In this document: positions 1-6,361 of the stretch, piece after piece
Numbering within the stretch: the stretch's first letter is position 1
Layout of the letters: the number at the start of each line of letters is the position of its first letter
Assembly (NCBI GenBank): GCA_040414495.1
Contig: JBEDUI010000125.1
Coordinates: forward strand, 1-13,824
DNA: 13,824 bases
From: DATAVB01 sp040414495
GTDB taxonomy: Bacteria > Actinomycetota > Actinomycetes > Mycobacteriales > QHCD01
Reading direction: 5' to 3'
Program-made: the position numbers and the translations under genes
Notes under the pieces: generated by a model
What the model was told of the DNA's origin: nothing
Databases searched by the model: none
The model's input: the letters and a program-made list of their open reading frames with translations, nothing else

Positions 1-571
1 CCGGCGGGGTGCTCGACGCCGGAGGCATGCTCGACTCGGGTGGTGTCGAGGATTCCGCGGGCATGCTGGACTCCGGCGGCGAGCTGGACTCCGGCGGGGC
101 GCTGGACTCCGAAGGAGTCGCCGACACCGGAGGAACCGAAGATTCCCCCGGTACCTCGCACCCGTTGTTCAAGATCACCGCACCCACCGGCCAGTTGAGC
201 GAATACGTCTGCCCGTGGTACTCGAACGGCGGGATGATGTCACCCCAATCCTCGACCCCCGGCCCGAATACCGGACCCTGGTGCTTTCTGTAATGCCCGT
301 CGTAGGCACCGGCCGGATCGATCCGAATGACGACGTACGGATTGTGCTGCGACCCGGTCGCGTGGCACAGGGTGACATTGTCGAAATTCCCCTTGGTGCC
401 TGGCTGAGGATTCTGCGCCGCGCCGCTGGCGCTCGGAAATGCCAGCGCCAAGGCGAATGTGGCAAGGCTCGCGACGCCGAGTCCGGCGGCGACGCGGGAC
501 CGGTTACTCAGTTTCCCGCGCCGCGGAATTGCCGGCCGCTTGCGAGATTCCGACTGGCTTTCTTCGGTCAT
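1..571 (-). CDS. Secreted CHATG-domain protein with Ser/Pro hexapeptide repeats, 3' end beyond the window
   Basis: The leftward frame is open from ATG at 571 to the window edge (190 codons, no stop). After a cationic start, residues about 27-52 form a signal-peptide-like hydrophobic stretch ending SASGAAQ, so export is expected. Residues 62-141 form a compact domain beginning NVTLCHATGS and NPYVVIRIDP and closing with a second Cys (C69 and C138 could pair). I have seen CHATG...NPYV domains in actinobacterial surface proteins but know no function for them. From residue 155 there are six ESSxPP-like hexapeptides, typical of a wall-spanning stalk. A GGGGGGAAG purine run precedes the ATG. The gene is divergent from a sortase, so I infer a wall-anchored protein whose sorting signal lies to the left of the window. 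Codon structure and the export signal make the gene secure; anchoring is inference. Confidence 0.85.
   Translation of the reverse strand, partial: MTEESQSESRKRPAIPRRGKLSNRSRVAAGLGVASLATFALALAFPSASGAAQNPQPGTKGNFDNVTLCHATGSQHNPYVVIRIDPAGAYDGHYRKHQGPVFGPGVEDWGDIIPPFEYHGQTYSLNWPVGAVILNNGCEVPGESSVPPVSATPSESSAPPESSSPPESSMPAESSTPPESSMPPASSTPP
2..109 (-). repeat. Six tandem 18-bp units encoding ESSxPP hexapeptides
   Basis: Read leftward from 109, six in-frame 18-bp units encode ESSAPP, ESSSPP, ESSMPA, ESSTPP, ESSMPP and ASSTPP. Positions 1-3 and 5 hardly vary and position 4 varies freely. The array reaches the window edge, so the total copy number is unknown. It lies within the coding region of the secreted protein and probably forms an extended linker. 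Copy number may vary between strains. Confidence 0.85.
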
Positions 572-592
572 TGACCGTACTTCCCCCCTCGT

Positions 593-622
593 TTGACACC
601 GGGCGCGCTCGGCCCGGATGAT
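593..622 (+). promoter_or_regulatory. Candidate housekeeping promoter for the sortase gene, with internal dyad
   Basis: A perfect TTGACA (593-598) is followed after 18 bp by GATGAT (617-622), a fair -10. Transcription would start near 629, about 40 bp before the sortase TTG. Between the two boxes lies the inverted repeat CCGGGC (599-604) / GCCCGG (612-617), which could be an operator. The assignment rests on consensus match alone. Confidence 0.45.
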
Positions 623-671
623 CGCGACTTATGTACGTGTGCAGTGGCGAGGCTGATCCGACGAGAAGCCG

Positions 672-1376
672 TTGAGCAAGTTCGCTGTCGTGGCCATGAG
701 TCGCCGAACCCTCCTGTCCGTAGTGGGAATTGCTGCTCTCGCCGCAGGCATATCCGCCGTAGTCGCGAGCAGCCGTCAGCCGGACCGCCAGAGTGCAGCA
801 GCCCGGCCAAGTGTCAAAGCGTCGGCGACGCCGAACGTGTTACACCCCGCGCAAAGAAATTCGCCGAGAAGTTCGCCCAACGCGTCCACCCGCTCGTCAC
901 GGCCGGCCGCGACGGGCTCCGAGGGGCCTTTTTCGGTTGTCATCCAGACCAGTTCGGAGCCCATTTCGGCCCAGGTCGATTCGATCAGTGTGGCCAGCAA
1001 CCAGCCGGTGGATCCGCCGCATAGCACGGCCAAACAATGGGACACCGCGGTCTGGGTTAAGGAATCGACTTACCCGTCAGGCGCGAGCATCGGAACCAGC
1101 TATGTGTACGGACACGCCTGTCACCACCACGTGTGCCCATTCACCAGGCTGAAGGACGCGGCGGTCGGCGATCAAGTGACCGTACAGACAGCCACGCAGA
1201 CCTTGCGATACGTAATACGCCGATCCGGATTGTCGCCCCGGACGGCGAATTCGCTGCCGTCCTGGGCCGCCGACAGCACAGTGCCGAACCGACTGGTCCT
1301 GGTGACCTGCGCCTTCGAAAAAGGCGACACCAGCCGGGACAATATCGTGGTGGTGGCGCAACTCGAGGGCCGCTGA
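672..1376 (+). CDS. Membrane-anchored sortase (actinobacterial class E/F type)
   Basis: A 234-aa cysteine transpeptidase that would join surface proteins to peptidoglycan outside the membrane. An N-terminal membrane segment (about residues 12-32) is followed by a Ser/Pro/Arg-rich linker and the sortase barrel from about residue 120. The triad is visible: H148 in YVYGH, C213 in LVLVTC (family TLxTC) and R222 in SRDN. Unusually, the catalytic His is followed by a CHHHVC cluster (C150, C155). The TTG at 672 follows GAGAAG closely; GTG at 690 or ATG at 696 are alternative starts and would still keep the membrane segment. The gene is divergent from the secreted repeat protein, a likely substrate. 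It converges on the sigma gene with a 16-bp gap and no evident terminator. The family is clear; the class (E or F) is not settled. Confidence 0.88.
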   Translation: MSKFAVVAMSRRTLLSVVGIAALAAGISAVVASSRQPDRQSAAARPSVKASATPNVLHPAQRNSPRSSPNASTRSSRPAATGSEGPFSVVIQTSSEPISAQVDSISVASNQPVDPPHSTAKQWDTAVWVKESTYPSGASIGTSYVYGHACHHHVCPFTRLKDAAVGDQVTVQTATQTLRYVIRRSGLSPRTANSLPSWAADSTVPNRLVLVTCAFEKGDTSRDNIVVVAQLEGR

Positions 1377-1392
1377 TTTACGCGCGCGGCCG

Positions 1393-2634
1393 TTATTCGT
1401 CGAGCACGGGCACGAATTTCTCGCGGCGGCGTATGAGAGCGGCCCGCTCGGCGGTATTGCCGGCCAGTTCGATGGCTTTGTCGTACGCCGCGCGGGATTC
1501 CCGGCTACGGCCCAGCCGGCGCAGCAGGTCGGCGCGGGTGGCGTGAAAGGCGTGATAGCCGGCCAACCTGTCCCCGAGCCGGTCGACCGTCGCCAGTGCC
1601 ACCGACGGGCCGTCCAGCTCGCCGACCGCGATGGCCCGGTTCAGAGCGACGACCGGCGACGGGTCGAGGCGGACGAGTTGGTCGTAGAGGGCGACGACCT
1701 GGGACCAGTCGGTGTCGCGTACGTCCCGGGCCGAGGTGTGTACGGCACTGATCGCCGCGAGGATCTGGTAGCGACCCGGGGCAACCCCGGCGGCAAGGCG
1801 TTCGCGTACCAGCCGATGACCCTCGGCGATCAGCCCGGCGTCCCAGACCCGACGATCTTGCTCGTCCAGCGGAACCAGCTCGCCGGTGGCCGAAACCCGA
1901 GCCGTCCGGCGGGCCTCGGTCAGCAGCATCAGCGCGAGCAACCCGGCCACCTCGCCGTCCCCCGGCAGGAGCGTACGGATCAGGCGGGTGAGCCGGATCG
2001 CCTCGGCCGTCAGGTCGGCCCGTACCGGATCCGTGTCCGGCCCGGTCGCGAGATACCCCTCGTTGAAGACGAGAAAAAGAACGGCCAGTACGCCGGCAAC
2101 GCGGGTCGGGAGATCCTCCGCCGCGGGCACCCGATACGGGATGTGGGCGGCCTTGATCTTCGCCTTGGCACGGGTGATCCGCTGCCCCATCGCGGTTTCC
2201 TGCACCAGGAAGGCCCGGGCGATCTCGGGCACGGTCAGCCCGCCGACCATCCGCAGCGTCAGCGCTACCCGGGTCTGCATCGCGAGCGCCGGGTGGCAGC
2301 AGGTGAAGATCAGCCGGAGTCGCTCGTCGTCGATCGCGTCGGGCGACGCGGGCGCGTCGTCGTCGTACAACATTTGAGCCTCCTTCTGCTTGTCGTCCCG
2401 TTTGCTCTCGCGCCGGATCCGGTCGATGGCCTTACGGTTCGCGGTGGTGGTCAGCCAGGCGCCGGGATTGGGCGGTACGCCGTCGGCCGGCCACCGCTCG
2501 ACGGCGGTCGCGAACGCCTCGGCCGCCGCCTCCTCGGCGATGTCGAGATCGCCGAACCGCCTGGTCAGCGCGGCGACCACCCGGGCCCACTCCTCGCGGT
2601 GCACCCGGGTGATCGCCGCCTGGATCTCGCTCAC
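1393..2634 (-). CDS. ECF sigma factor, ECF42-like with long C-terminal extension
   Basis: A 413-aa sigma-70 family regulator. Sigma-2 spans about residues 1-75 (EEAAAEAFATAVERWP, then PGAWLTTTANRKAIDRIRR). Sigma-4 spans about 105-165, with the helix-turn-helix LTVPEIARAFLVQETAMGQR. The remaining 240 residues are helical: FNEGYLA, LLTEARR, then TPR-like repeats (PVVALNRAIA; AAYDKAIELAGN). This architecture, with a DGPF gene directly upstream, is that of group ECF42, which is reported to have no anti-sigma partner and to need the extension for activity. I chose the GTG at 2634 because it overlaps the DGPF stop (GTGA), implying translational coupling. The same frame is open up to 2964, but that part only reads across the DGPF gene. 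The inducing signal is unknown. Confidence 0.9.
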   Translation of the reverse strand: MSEIQAAITRVHREEWARVVAALTRRFGDLDIAEEAAAEAFATAVERWPADGVPPNPGAWLTTTANRKAIDRIRRESKRDDKQKEAQMLYDDDAPASPDAIDDERLRLIFTCCHPALAMQTRVALTLRMVGGLTVPEIARAFLVQETAMGQRITRAKAKIKAAHIPYRVPAAEDLPTRVAGVLAVLFLVFNEGYLATGPDTDPVRADLTAEAIRLTRLIRTLLPGDGEVAGLLALMLLTEARRTARVSATGELVPLDEQDRRVWDAGLIAEGHRLVRERLAAGVAPGRYQILAAISAVHTSARDVRDTDWSQVVALYDQLVRLDPSPVVALNRAIAVGELDGPSVALATVDRLGDRLAGYHAFHATRADLLRRLGRSRESRAAYDKAIELAGNTAERAALIRRREKFVPVLDE

Positions 2635-2954
2635 AGGATCGGCCGGACCTCGATCTTCCGGTTGCAGGCCTTCGAACCCTCGGTGCCAAGCTTCAGCGCC
2701 ACATCCAGGTCTGGCGCCTCGATGATCCAGAAGCCGACCATGTACTCCTTCGACTCGACGAACGGCCCATCGGTGACCAGCGGCTCCGCGCCGCGGTTGT
2801 CGATGACGGTGGCGCTGCTGGGCGCCGCGAGGCCGGCGGCGAAGACCCAGTGACCATCGGCCTGCATTTGCTCGTTGAACACGTCGATGGCGGCCATCTC
2901 CTCCGGGGTGGCGAGGTCGGCACTGTCGTGGATTACGGAAACCAGATACTGCAT
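2631..2954 (-). CDS. DGPF-domain protein (YCII-related)
   Basis: A 107-aa small cytoplasmic protein of the YCII-related / DGPF family. The signature DGPF is at residues 62-65 (LVTDGPFVESKEY), followed by the typical GFWIIEAPDLDVAL helix and a C-terminal EVRPIL. The start opens with MQYLVSVI and has a strong AGGAGA at 2964-2969, nine bases before the ATG. The gene overlaps the downstream sigma gene by 4 bp. In ECF42 systems DGPF genes are both neighbours and targets of the sigma factor. Their biochemical role is undefined; a ferredoxin-like fold is known for the family. Identity is confident, function is not. Confidence 0.9.
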   Translation of the reverse strand: MQYLVSVIHDSADLATPEEMAAIDVFNEQMQADGHWVFAAGLAAPSSATVIDNRGAEPLVTDGPFVESKEYMVGFWIIEAPDLDVALKLGTEGSKACNRKIEVRPIL

Positions 2955-3010
2955 GTCGGATCATCTCCTGCGGTTCGGGACGCCCCTCGCGGGCGGCCGC
3001 TCACCCCTGC

Positions 3011-3037
3011 TACGAATGCCGCTGCCCCGATCCGACA
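3011..3037 (-). promoter_or_regulatory. Candidate ECF42-type promoter upstream of the DGPF-sigma operon
   Basis: On the minus strand TGTCGG (3037-3032), 17 bp, then CGTA (3014-3011) lies 57 bp before the DGPF ATG. From memory, ECF42 promoters have a TGTCGA-like -35 and a CG(A/T)C-like -10, so each box fits with one mismatch. If real, the sigma factor would autoregulate the operon. Confidence 0.4.
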
Positions 3038-3055
3038 CCGTCTCCCGGATTTCTT

Positions 3056-4288
3056 TCAAGGACTTTGGGGAACTGAGCGCGAGCGGCGGTTCATCGCGCA
3101 GACCACACCGTGCAGGCCCAGCGTCAACAGGAGAACCAGTGCTGCCACGACCAGTAGCCGGGCCGGCGATCCGCCGGCGGTGAGCACTACGCCACCGAGG
3201 CCACCACCCAACGCCGAGCCGAGCGAGGTCGCGCTGCTGTTGAGGGCGAGCACGATGGCGGCGGACTCCGGGAACATGGCGGCGAGGTGCGCCTGCTGCG
3301 GTACGGCCGCGCCTCCGTTGCCGACCCCGGCGAGAAAGAACCAGACCAGTCCGAGCGTTGCCAGCGCGACCGCCGACGCCGTACCAAAAGCGATCGCGCC
3401 GAAAACGCTGTTGAGCAACAGCCCGATGAGCATCACCGTGAGGACGCGGACCGGACTGAACCGGTCCGCCAGCCGGCCGGTGAACGAATTGCCGAGCAGG
3501 CTGGACAGGCCGTACCCGAACATGATCAGGATGATCATCCAGTGGGCCGAAAACGAAGGCCTGAGAATGAGTACGGCGTATGTAAAGCAGGTGTAGCTCG
3601 CGCACAGAATGCCGGTCCTGACCAGGAGCGCGAGGACAAGCCGGGGCTGTCGCAACGGGCGGAGTCGGTCGGCCAGCGTGACCGGCGGGAGCTCCAGGTG
3701 CGGCAGCTTCAGCAGAATTCCGACCAGCGCGACCGCACCGACCGCCGCAACCATGATCAGTGGCAGCCGCCAGTTCGACTCGCCCAGCACGAGTCCGACC
3801 GGCACACCCAAAGCCGTTGCCGTCATCCACCCGCCGAGGACGAATGAGAGCGCCCGACCCCGCTGGTGTACCGGGGTGAGGTGGATGACGTACCCGCTGA
3901 TGGCGGCGCCGAGCAGACAACCGCCCAAGGCAGCGATGACCCGGCCGGCCATGGCCAGGCCGTAAACCGGTGCTGCGGCGGTGATGATGTTCCCGGCCAC
4001 GAATACGGCCAGGGCGCAGGCGATGGTGCGGCGCCGCTCCCAGCCGCTGGTCGCGGTACCCAGGATCGGGCCGGCCAGGGCCGAGGTCAGCGCGAATACC
4101 GAGACGAGCTGGCCGGCGGCGGCACTGCTCACATGCAGGTCGTGGGAAATGCTGGGCAACAGCCCGGCCAGGACGTAGCCGTCAATGCCGGTGGAGAACA
4201 GGGCCACCGCGAGCCAGATCAGGGCCTGATACTGCAGTCGTGGCGCTGGGTCGACGGTGGTGGTCGTCGCGGGTTGCGGAGCGGTCAC
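3056..4288 (-). CDS. MFS transporter, DHA1-type drug/metabolite exporter
   Basis: A 410-aa integral membrane protein with about 12 hydrophobic segments, the usual length for the 12-TM DHA1 group (proton-driven efflux). TM1 begins near residue 22 (ALIWLAVALFSTGIDGYVLAGLLP). The loop after TM2 carries the degraded motif-A-like SGWERRR, and the loop near residues 271-283 carries GRLADRFSPVRVL. GVPVGLVLG in the fifth segment resembles the antiporter motif. I chose GTG at 4288 because GAAAGG lies 12 bases upstream; a TTG at 4318 would add ten residues but has no ribosome site and abuts an inverted repeat. Same strand as the reductases upstream (119-bp gap) and the DGPF operon downstream (101-bp gap). 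The substrate cannot be told from sequence. Confidence 0.9.
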   Translation of the reverse strand: MTAPQPATTTTVDPAPRLQYQALIWLAVALFSTGIDGYVLAGLLPSISHDLHVSSAAAGQLVSVFALTSALAGPILGTATSGWERRRTIACALAVFVAGNIITAAAPVYGLAMAGRVIAALGGCLLGAAISGYVIHLTPVHQRGRALSFVLGGWMTATALGVPVGLVLGESNWRLPLIMVAAVGAVALVGILLKLPHLELPPVTLADRLRPLRQPRLVLALLVRTGILCASYTCFTYAVLILRPSFSAHWMIILIMFGYGLSSLLGNSFTGRLADRFSPVRVLTVMLIGLLLNSVFGAIAFGTASAVALATLGLVWFFLAGVGNGGAAVPQQAHLAAMFPESAAIVLALNSSATSLGSALGGGLGGVVLTAGGSPARLLVVAALVLLLTLGLHGVVCAMNRRSRSVPQSP

Positions 4289-4318
4289 GAAGCGGAGCAG
4301 CCTTTCAGGCGGTGCCAA

Positions 4319-4399
4319 AGTACGTCACACGGCGACGACGGCGGCACCGCCAGCGAACGTTACCAGCGGATGTGCGCCGCGCGGGCCGCGTGACGTACT
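4319..4399. repeat. 15-bp inverted repeat (14/15) flanking 51 bp, between reductase and MFS genes
   Basis: The left arm AGTACGTCACACGGC (4319-4333) matches the reverse complement of 4385-4399 at 14 of 15 bases. The loop is 51 bp and includes GGCGG-CA-CCGCC (4340-4351). It starts 9 bases past the reductase stop and ends about 30 bases before the MFS start. It could be a pair of operator sites for one regulator, a long-loop terminator, or ends of a tiny element. No target duplication is seen. Confidence 0.7.
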
Positions 4400-4407
4400 C
4401 CGGCCGC

Positions 4408-5310
4408 CTACTCCGGGCTTTCCCCGGCCTCGTCGAGTCGGCGTTTGGCCTCCGCGTAGACATCGGCCGGAAGCGGACCGGCCTGCGCGGCCCGGACGTT
4501 GTCCGCGAGGTGCTCCGGATTCAGCGTTCCGGCGATCACAGTGTCGACACCGGGATGGCTCAACGTGAACCGCAGCTGCCACTGGGTCCGGCTCTCGCCG
4601 TCGCCGAGCAACTCATCGAGCTTGGCCCGCTGCCAGATCGCCCAGCGGTCTTCGCTGCCGAGCCCCTGCCCCGGCTCGCCGCGCGCCACGCCACCACGGA
4701 TGATCGTGCCGGCGCCGGCCTCGTGTGCCTTGGTGATCAGGTTTTCGTGCTGCCGTTCGAGTGCCGAATAGGGAATCTGGAATGCGTCGAATACGCCCCA
4801 GTCGATGTACGTGGCCAGGTGCGGCGAGGTCGAGGATATTCCGATGAACCGGGTTTTGCCGGCCGCCTGAATTTCCTTCAACGTGTCGACGACTTTGTTT
4901 TCCTCGGCCACGTCGACCGCCGGATTGTGCAGCTGGAGCAGATCGACGCGGTCGGTACGCATTTTCTCGAGGCTGTCGTCGATGTTTTCCAGCAGATGGT
5001 CGCGATTCCATTCGTGCGGCGTTTCGTCATGGTCCCCGGCCGGAACCATTTTGCAGCCGCACTTGGTCGCGAGTACGTATTCATCGCGCCGGTCCGACAC
5101 GAATTCGCCGATGTAGCGCTCGCTTTTGCCGTAATCGCCCGCGGTGTCGACGAATGTGACCCCGGCATCGAGTACCGCCGAAAGAATGGCGCTGGCCTGC
5201 TCATCGGCGACCGGACGGCCGCCCCAAATTCGTTCGCCGCGGATTTCCATCGCGCCGAAACCGAGCCGGGTCACGGTCAGCCCGGTATTGCCGAAAGCTC
5301 TGGTCTCCAT
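4408..5310 (-). CDS. Aldo/keto reductase (second gene of the operon)
   Basis: A 300-aa NADPH-type oxidoreductase with a TIM barrel that reduces carbonyl compounds in the cytoplasm. It opens with the family signature METRAFGNTGLTVTRLGFGA. The catalytic tetrad is present: D55 and Y60 (FVDTAGDYG), K83 (LATKCGC) and H128 (LLQLHNP). Conserved strands GKTRFIGIS and GVDTVIAGT are in place. The cofactor-binding C-terminus is somewhat short. It follows the other reductase by nine bases, with AAGGA at the junction, so the two are co-transcribed. They are different paralogues rather than a recent duplication. The physiological substrate is unknown; a LysR gene at the head of the operon suggests induction by a specific compound. 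Confidence 0.92.
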   Translation of the reverse strand: METRAFGNTGLTVTRLGFGAMEIRGERIWGGRPVADEQASAILSAVLDAGVTFVDTAGDYGKSERYIGEFVSDRRDEYVLATKCGCKMVPAGDHDETPHEWNRDHLLENIDDSLEKMRTDRVDLLQLHNPAVDVAEENKVVDTLKEIQAAGKTRFIGISSTSPHLATYIDWGVFDAFQIPYSALERQHENLITKAHEAGAGTIIRGGVARGEPGQGLGSEDRWAIWQRAKLDELLGDGESRTQWQLRFTLSHPGVDTVIAGTLNPEHLADNVRAAQAGPLPADVYAEAKRRLDEAGESPE

Positions 5311-5319
5311 GGTTTGTCC

Positions 5320-6282
5320 TTACCAGGCGTAATCCTCGGGCGCGGTTTTGTGCCCGGGGAAGATGTCGTCCAGCTGGTCCAGGGCCTTTTGGTCCAGGTT
5401 GACCTCCAGCGCGCGTTGCGCGGCGGTCAGCTGGTCCATGGTGCGCGGCCCGATGATCGGCGCGGTGACGGCGGGCTGGGCCAGCAGCCACGCCAACGCG
5501 ATGTCGCCCGGCTCGTGACCCAACTCGTCGGCCAGGGTCTCGAACCGCTCCAGCTGGTCGCGGTGCCGTTCGATCCGGGCCTCGTCGAGACGGCGCTTGC
5601 CCTCGCGCTGCCCGCGGATCACACCGCCGAGCAGACCGCCGGCCAGCGGCGACCACGGAATGATGCCGAGCCCGTAATGCTGCGCGGCCGGCAATACCTC
5701 GAGCTCGACGGCCCGATTGAGCAGGTGGTAGATCGACTGCTCGCTGACCAGGCCGAGGAACCGGTTCTGCGCGGCGGCATCCTGCGCCTGCGCGATGTGC
5801 CAACCGGCGAAGTTGCTGCTGCCGGCGTAGAGGATCTTGCCCGCGTTGACCGCGACCTCCATGGCCTGCCAGATCTCGTCCCACGGCGTATTACGGTCGA
5901 CGTGGTGGAACTGGTACAGGTCGATGTGGTCGGTCTGTAGTCGGCGCAGGCTGGCGTCGAGCGCCTGGCGGATGTTGTACGCGGAGAGCTTGCCGTCGTT
6001 CGGCCAGTCGCCCATGTCGCCGTAGACCTTGGTGGCCAGCACGGTCTTCTCCCGGCGACCGCCGCCCTGGGCGAACCAGCGTCCGACGATCTCCTCGGTG
6101 CTGCCCTTGTTGTCGGCGCCGCCGTAGACGTTGGCGGTGTCGAAGAAGTTGATGCCTGCCTCGTGGGCATTGTCCATGATCGTGTGCGAGTCGGCCTCGC
6201 TCGTGAGCGGACCGAAGTTCATGGTGCCGAGGCAGAGTCGGCTAACGGTGAGGCCGGTACGGCCCAGGTGAGTGAATTGCAT
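5320..6282 (-). CDS. Aldo/keto reductase (first gene of the operon)
   Basis: A 320-aa aldo/keto reductase opening MQFTHLGRTGLTVSRLCLGT. The tetrad is visible: D48 and Y53 (FFDTANVYGG), K85 (LATKVYG) and H126 (LYQFHHVD). Later signatures are IPWSPLAGGLL and the cofactor loop APIIGPRTMDQL. It resembles the YajO/Tas-like or potassium-channel beta-subunit type of bacterial reductase. The ATG at 6282 was chosen for its family-typical start and the GGGTGAG just upstream; GTG at 6291 would add three residues. It is divergent from the LysR gene across 79 bp holding a perfect dyad, the classic arrangement for a LysR target. Substrate unknown; an aldehyde or quinone-type carbonyl is possible. Confidence 0.93.
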   Translation of the reverse strand: MQFTHLGRTGLTVSRLCLGTMNFGPLTSEADSHTIMDNAHEAGINFFDTANVYGGADNKGSTEEIVGRWFAQGGGRREKTVLATKVYGDMGDWPNDGKLSAYNIRQALDASLRRLQTDHIDLYQFHHVDRNTPWDEIWQAMEVAVNAGKILYAGSSNFAGWHIAQAQDAAAQNRFLGLVSEQSIYHLLNRAVELEVLPAAQHYGLGIIPWSPLAGGLLGGVIRGQREGKRRLDEARIERHRDQLERFETLADELGHEPGDIALAWLLAQPAVTAPIIGPRTMDQLTAAQRALEVNLDQKALDQLDDIFPGHKTAPEDYAW

Positions 6283-6332
6283 GATGCTCACCCTCGCCGC
6301 CGGCAGGCTGACCTGTCCAACAGAAGAATTCG

Positions 6333-6350
6333 CTAGGTTCGACAACCTAG
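6333..6350. promoter_or_regulatory. Dyad in the LysR/reductase intergenic region, probable LysR operator
   Basis: CTAGGTT-CGAC-AACCTAG has perfect 7-bp arms and a 4-bp spacer. It lies 12 bp before the LysR ATG and 50 bp before the reductase ATG. A possible LysR -10 (TAGACT, 6348-6353) overlaps its right end, so binding could repress lysR while controlling the divergent operon. The binding protein is inferred from position only. Confidence 0.6.
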
Positions 6351-6361
6351 ACTTCTCAATC

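Noticed and set aside
2..109. CRISPR array
   Set aside because: The 18-bp units are contiguous, in frame and lack unique spacers; they encode protein repeats.
9..293. Rightward repeat protein rich in LDSGG units
   Set aside because: It is the antisense shadow of the leftward secreted protein. The leftward frame has a signal peptide, a recognisable domain and a sensible ESSxPP repeat, and stays open to the edge.
1543..2853. 436-aa rightward open frame opposite the ECF42 gene
   Set aside because: Arg/Gly/Asp-rich composition without domains; the other strand encodes a complete sigma factor.
2635..2964. N-terminal extension of the ECF42 sigma frame to ATG 2964
   Set aside because: This part overlaps the whole DGPF gene in another frame and resembles no sigma domain; GTG at 2634 with stop overlap explains the start.
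4240..5940. 566-aa rightward open frame across the MFS start and both reductases
   Set aside because: It runs antisense through two complete reductases with intact tetrads; long antisense frames are common in GC-rich DNA.
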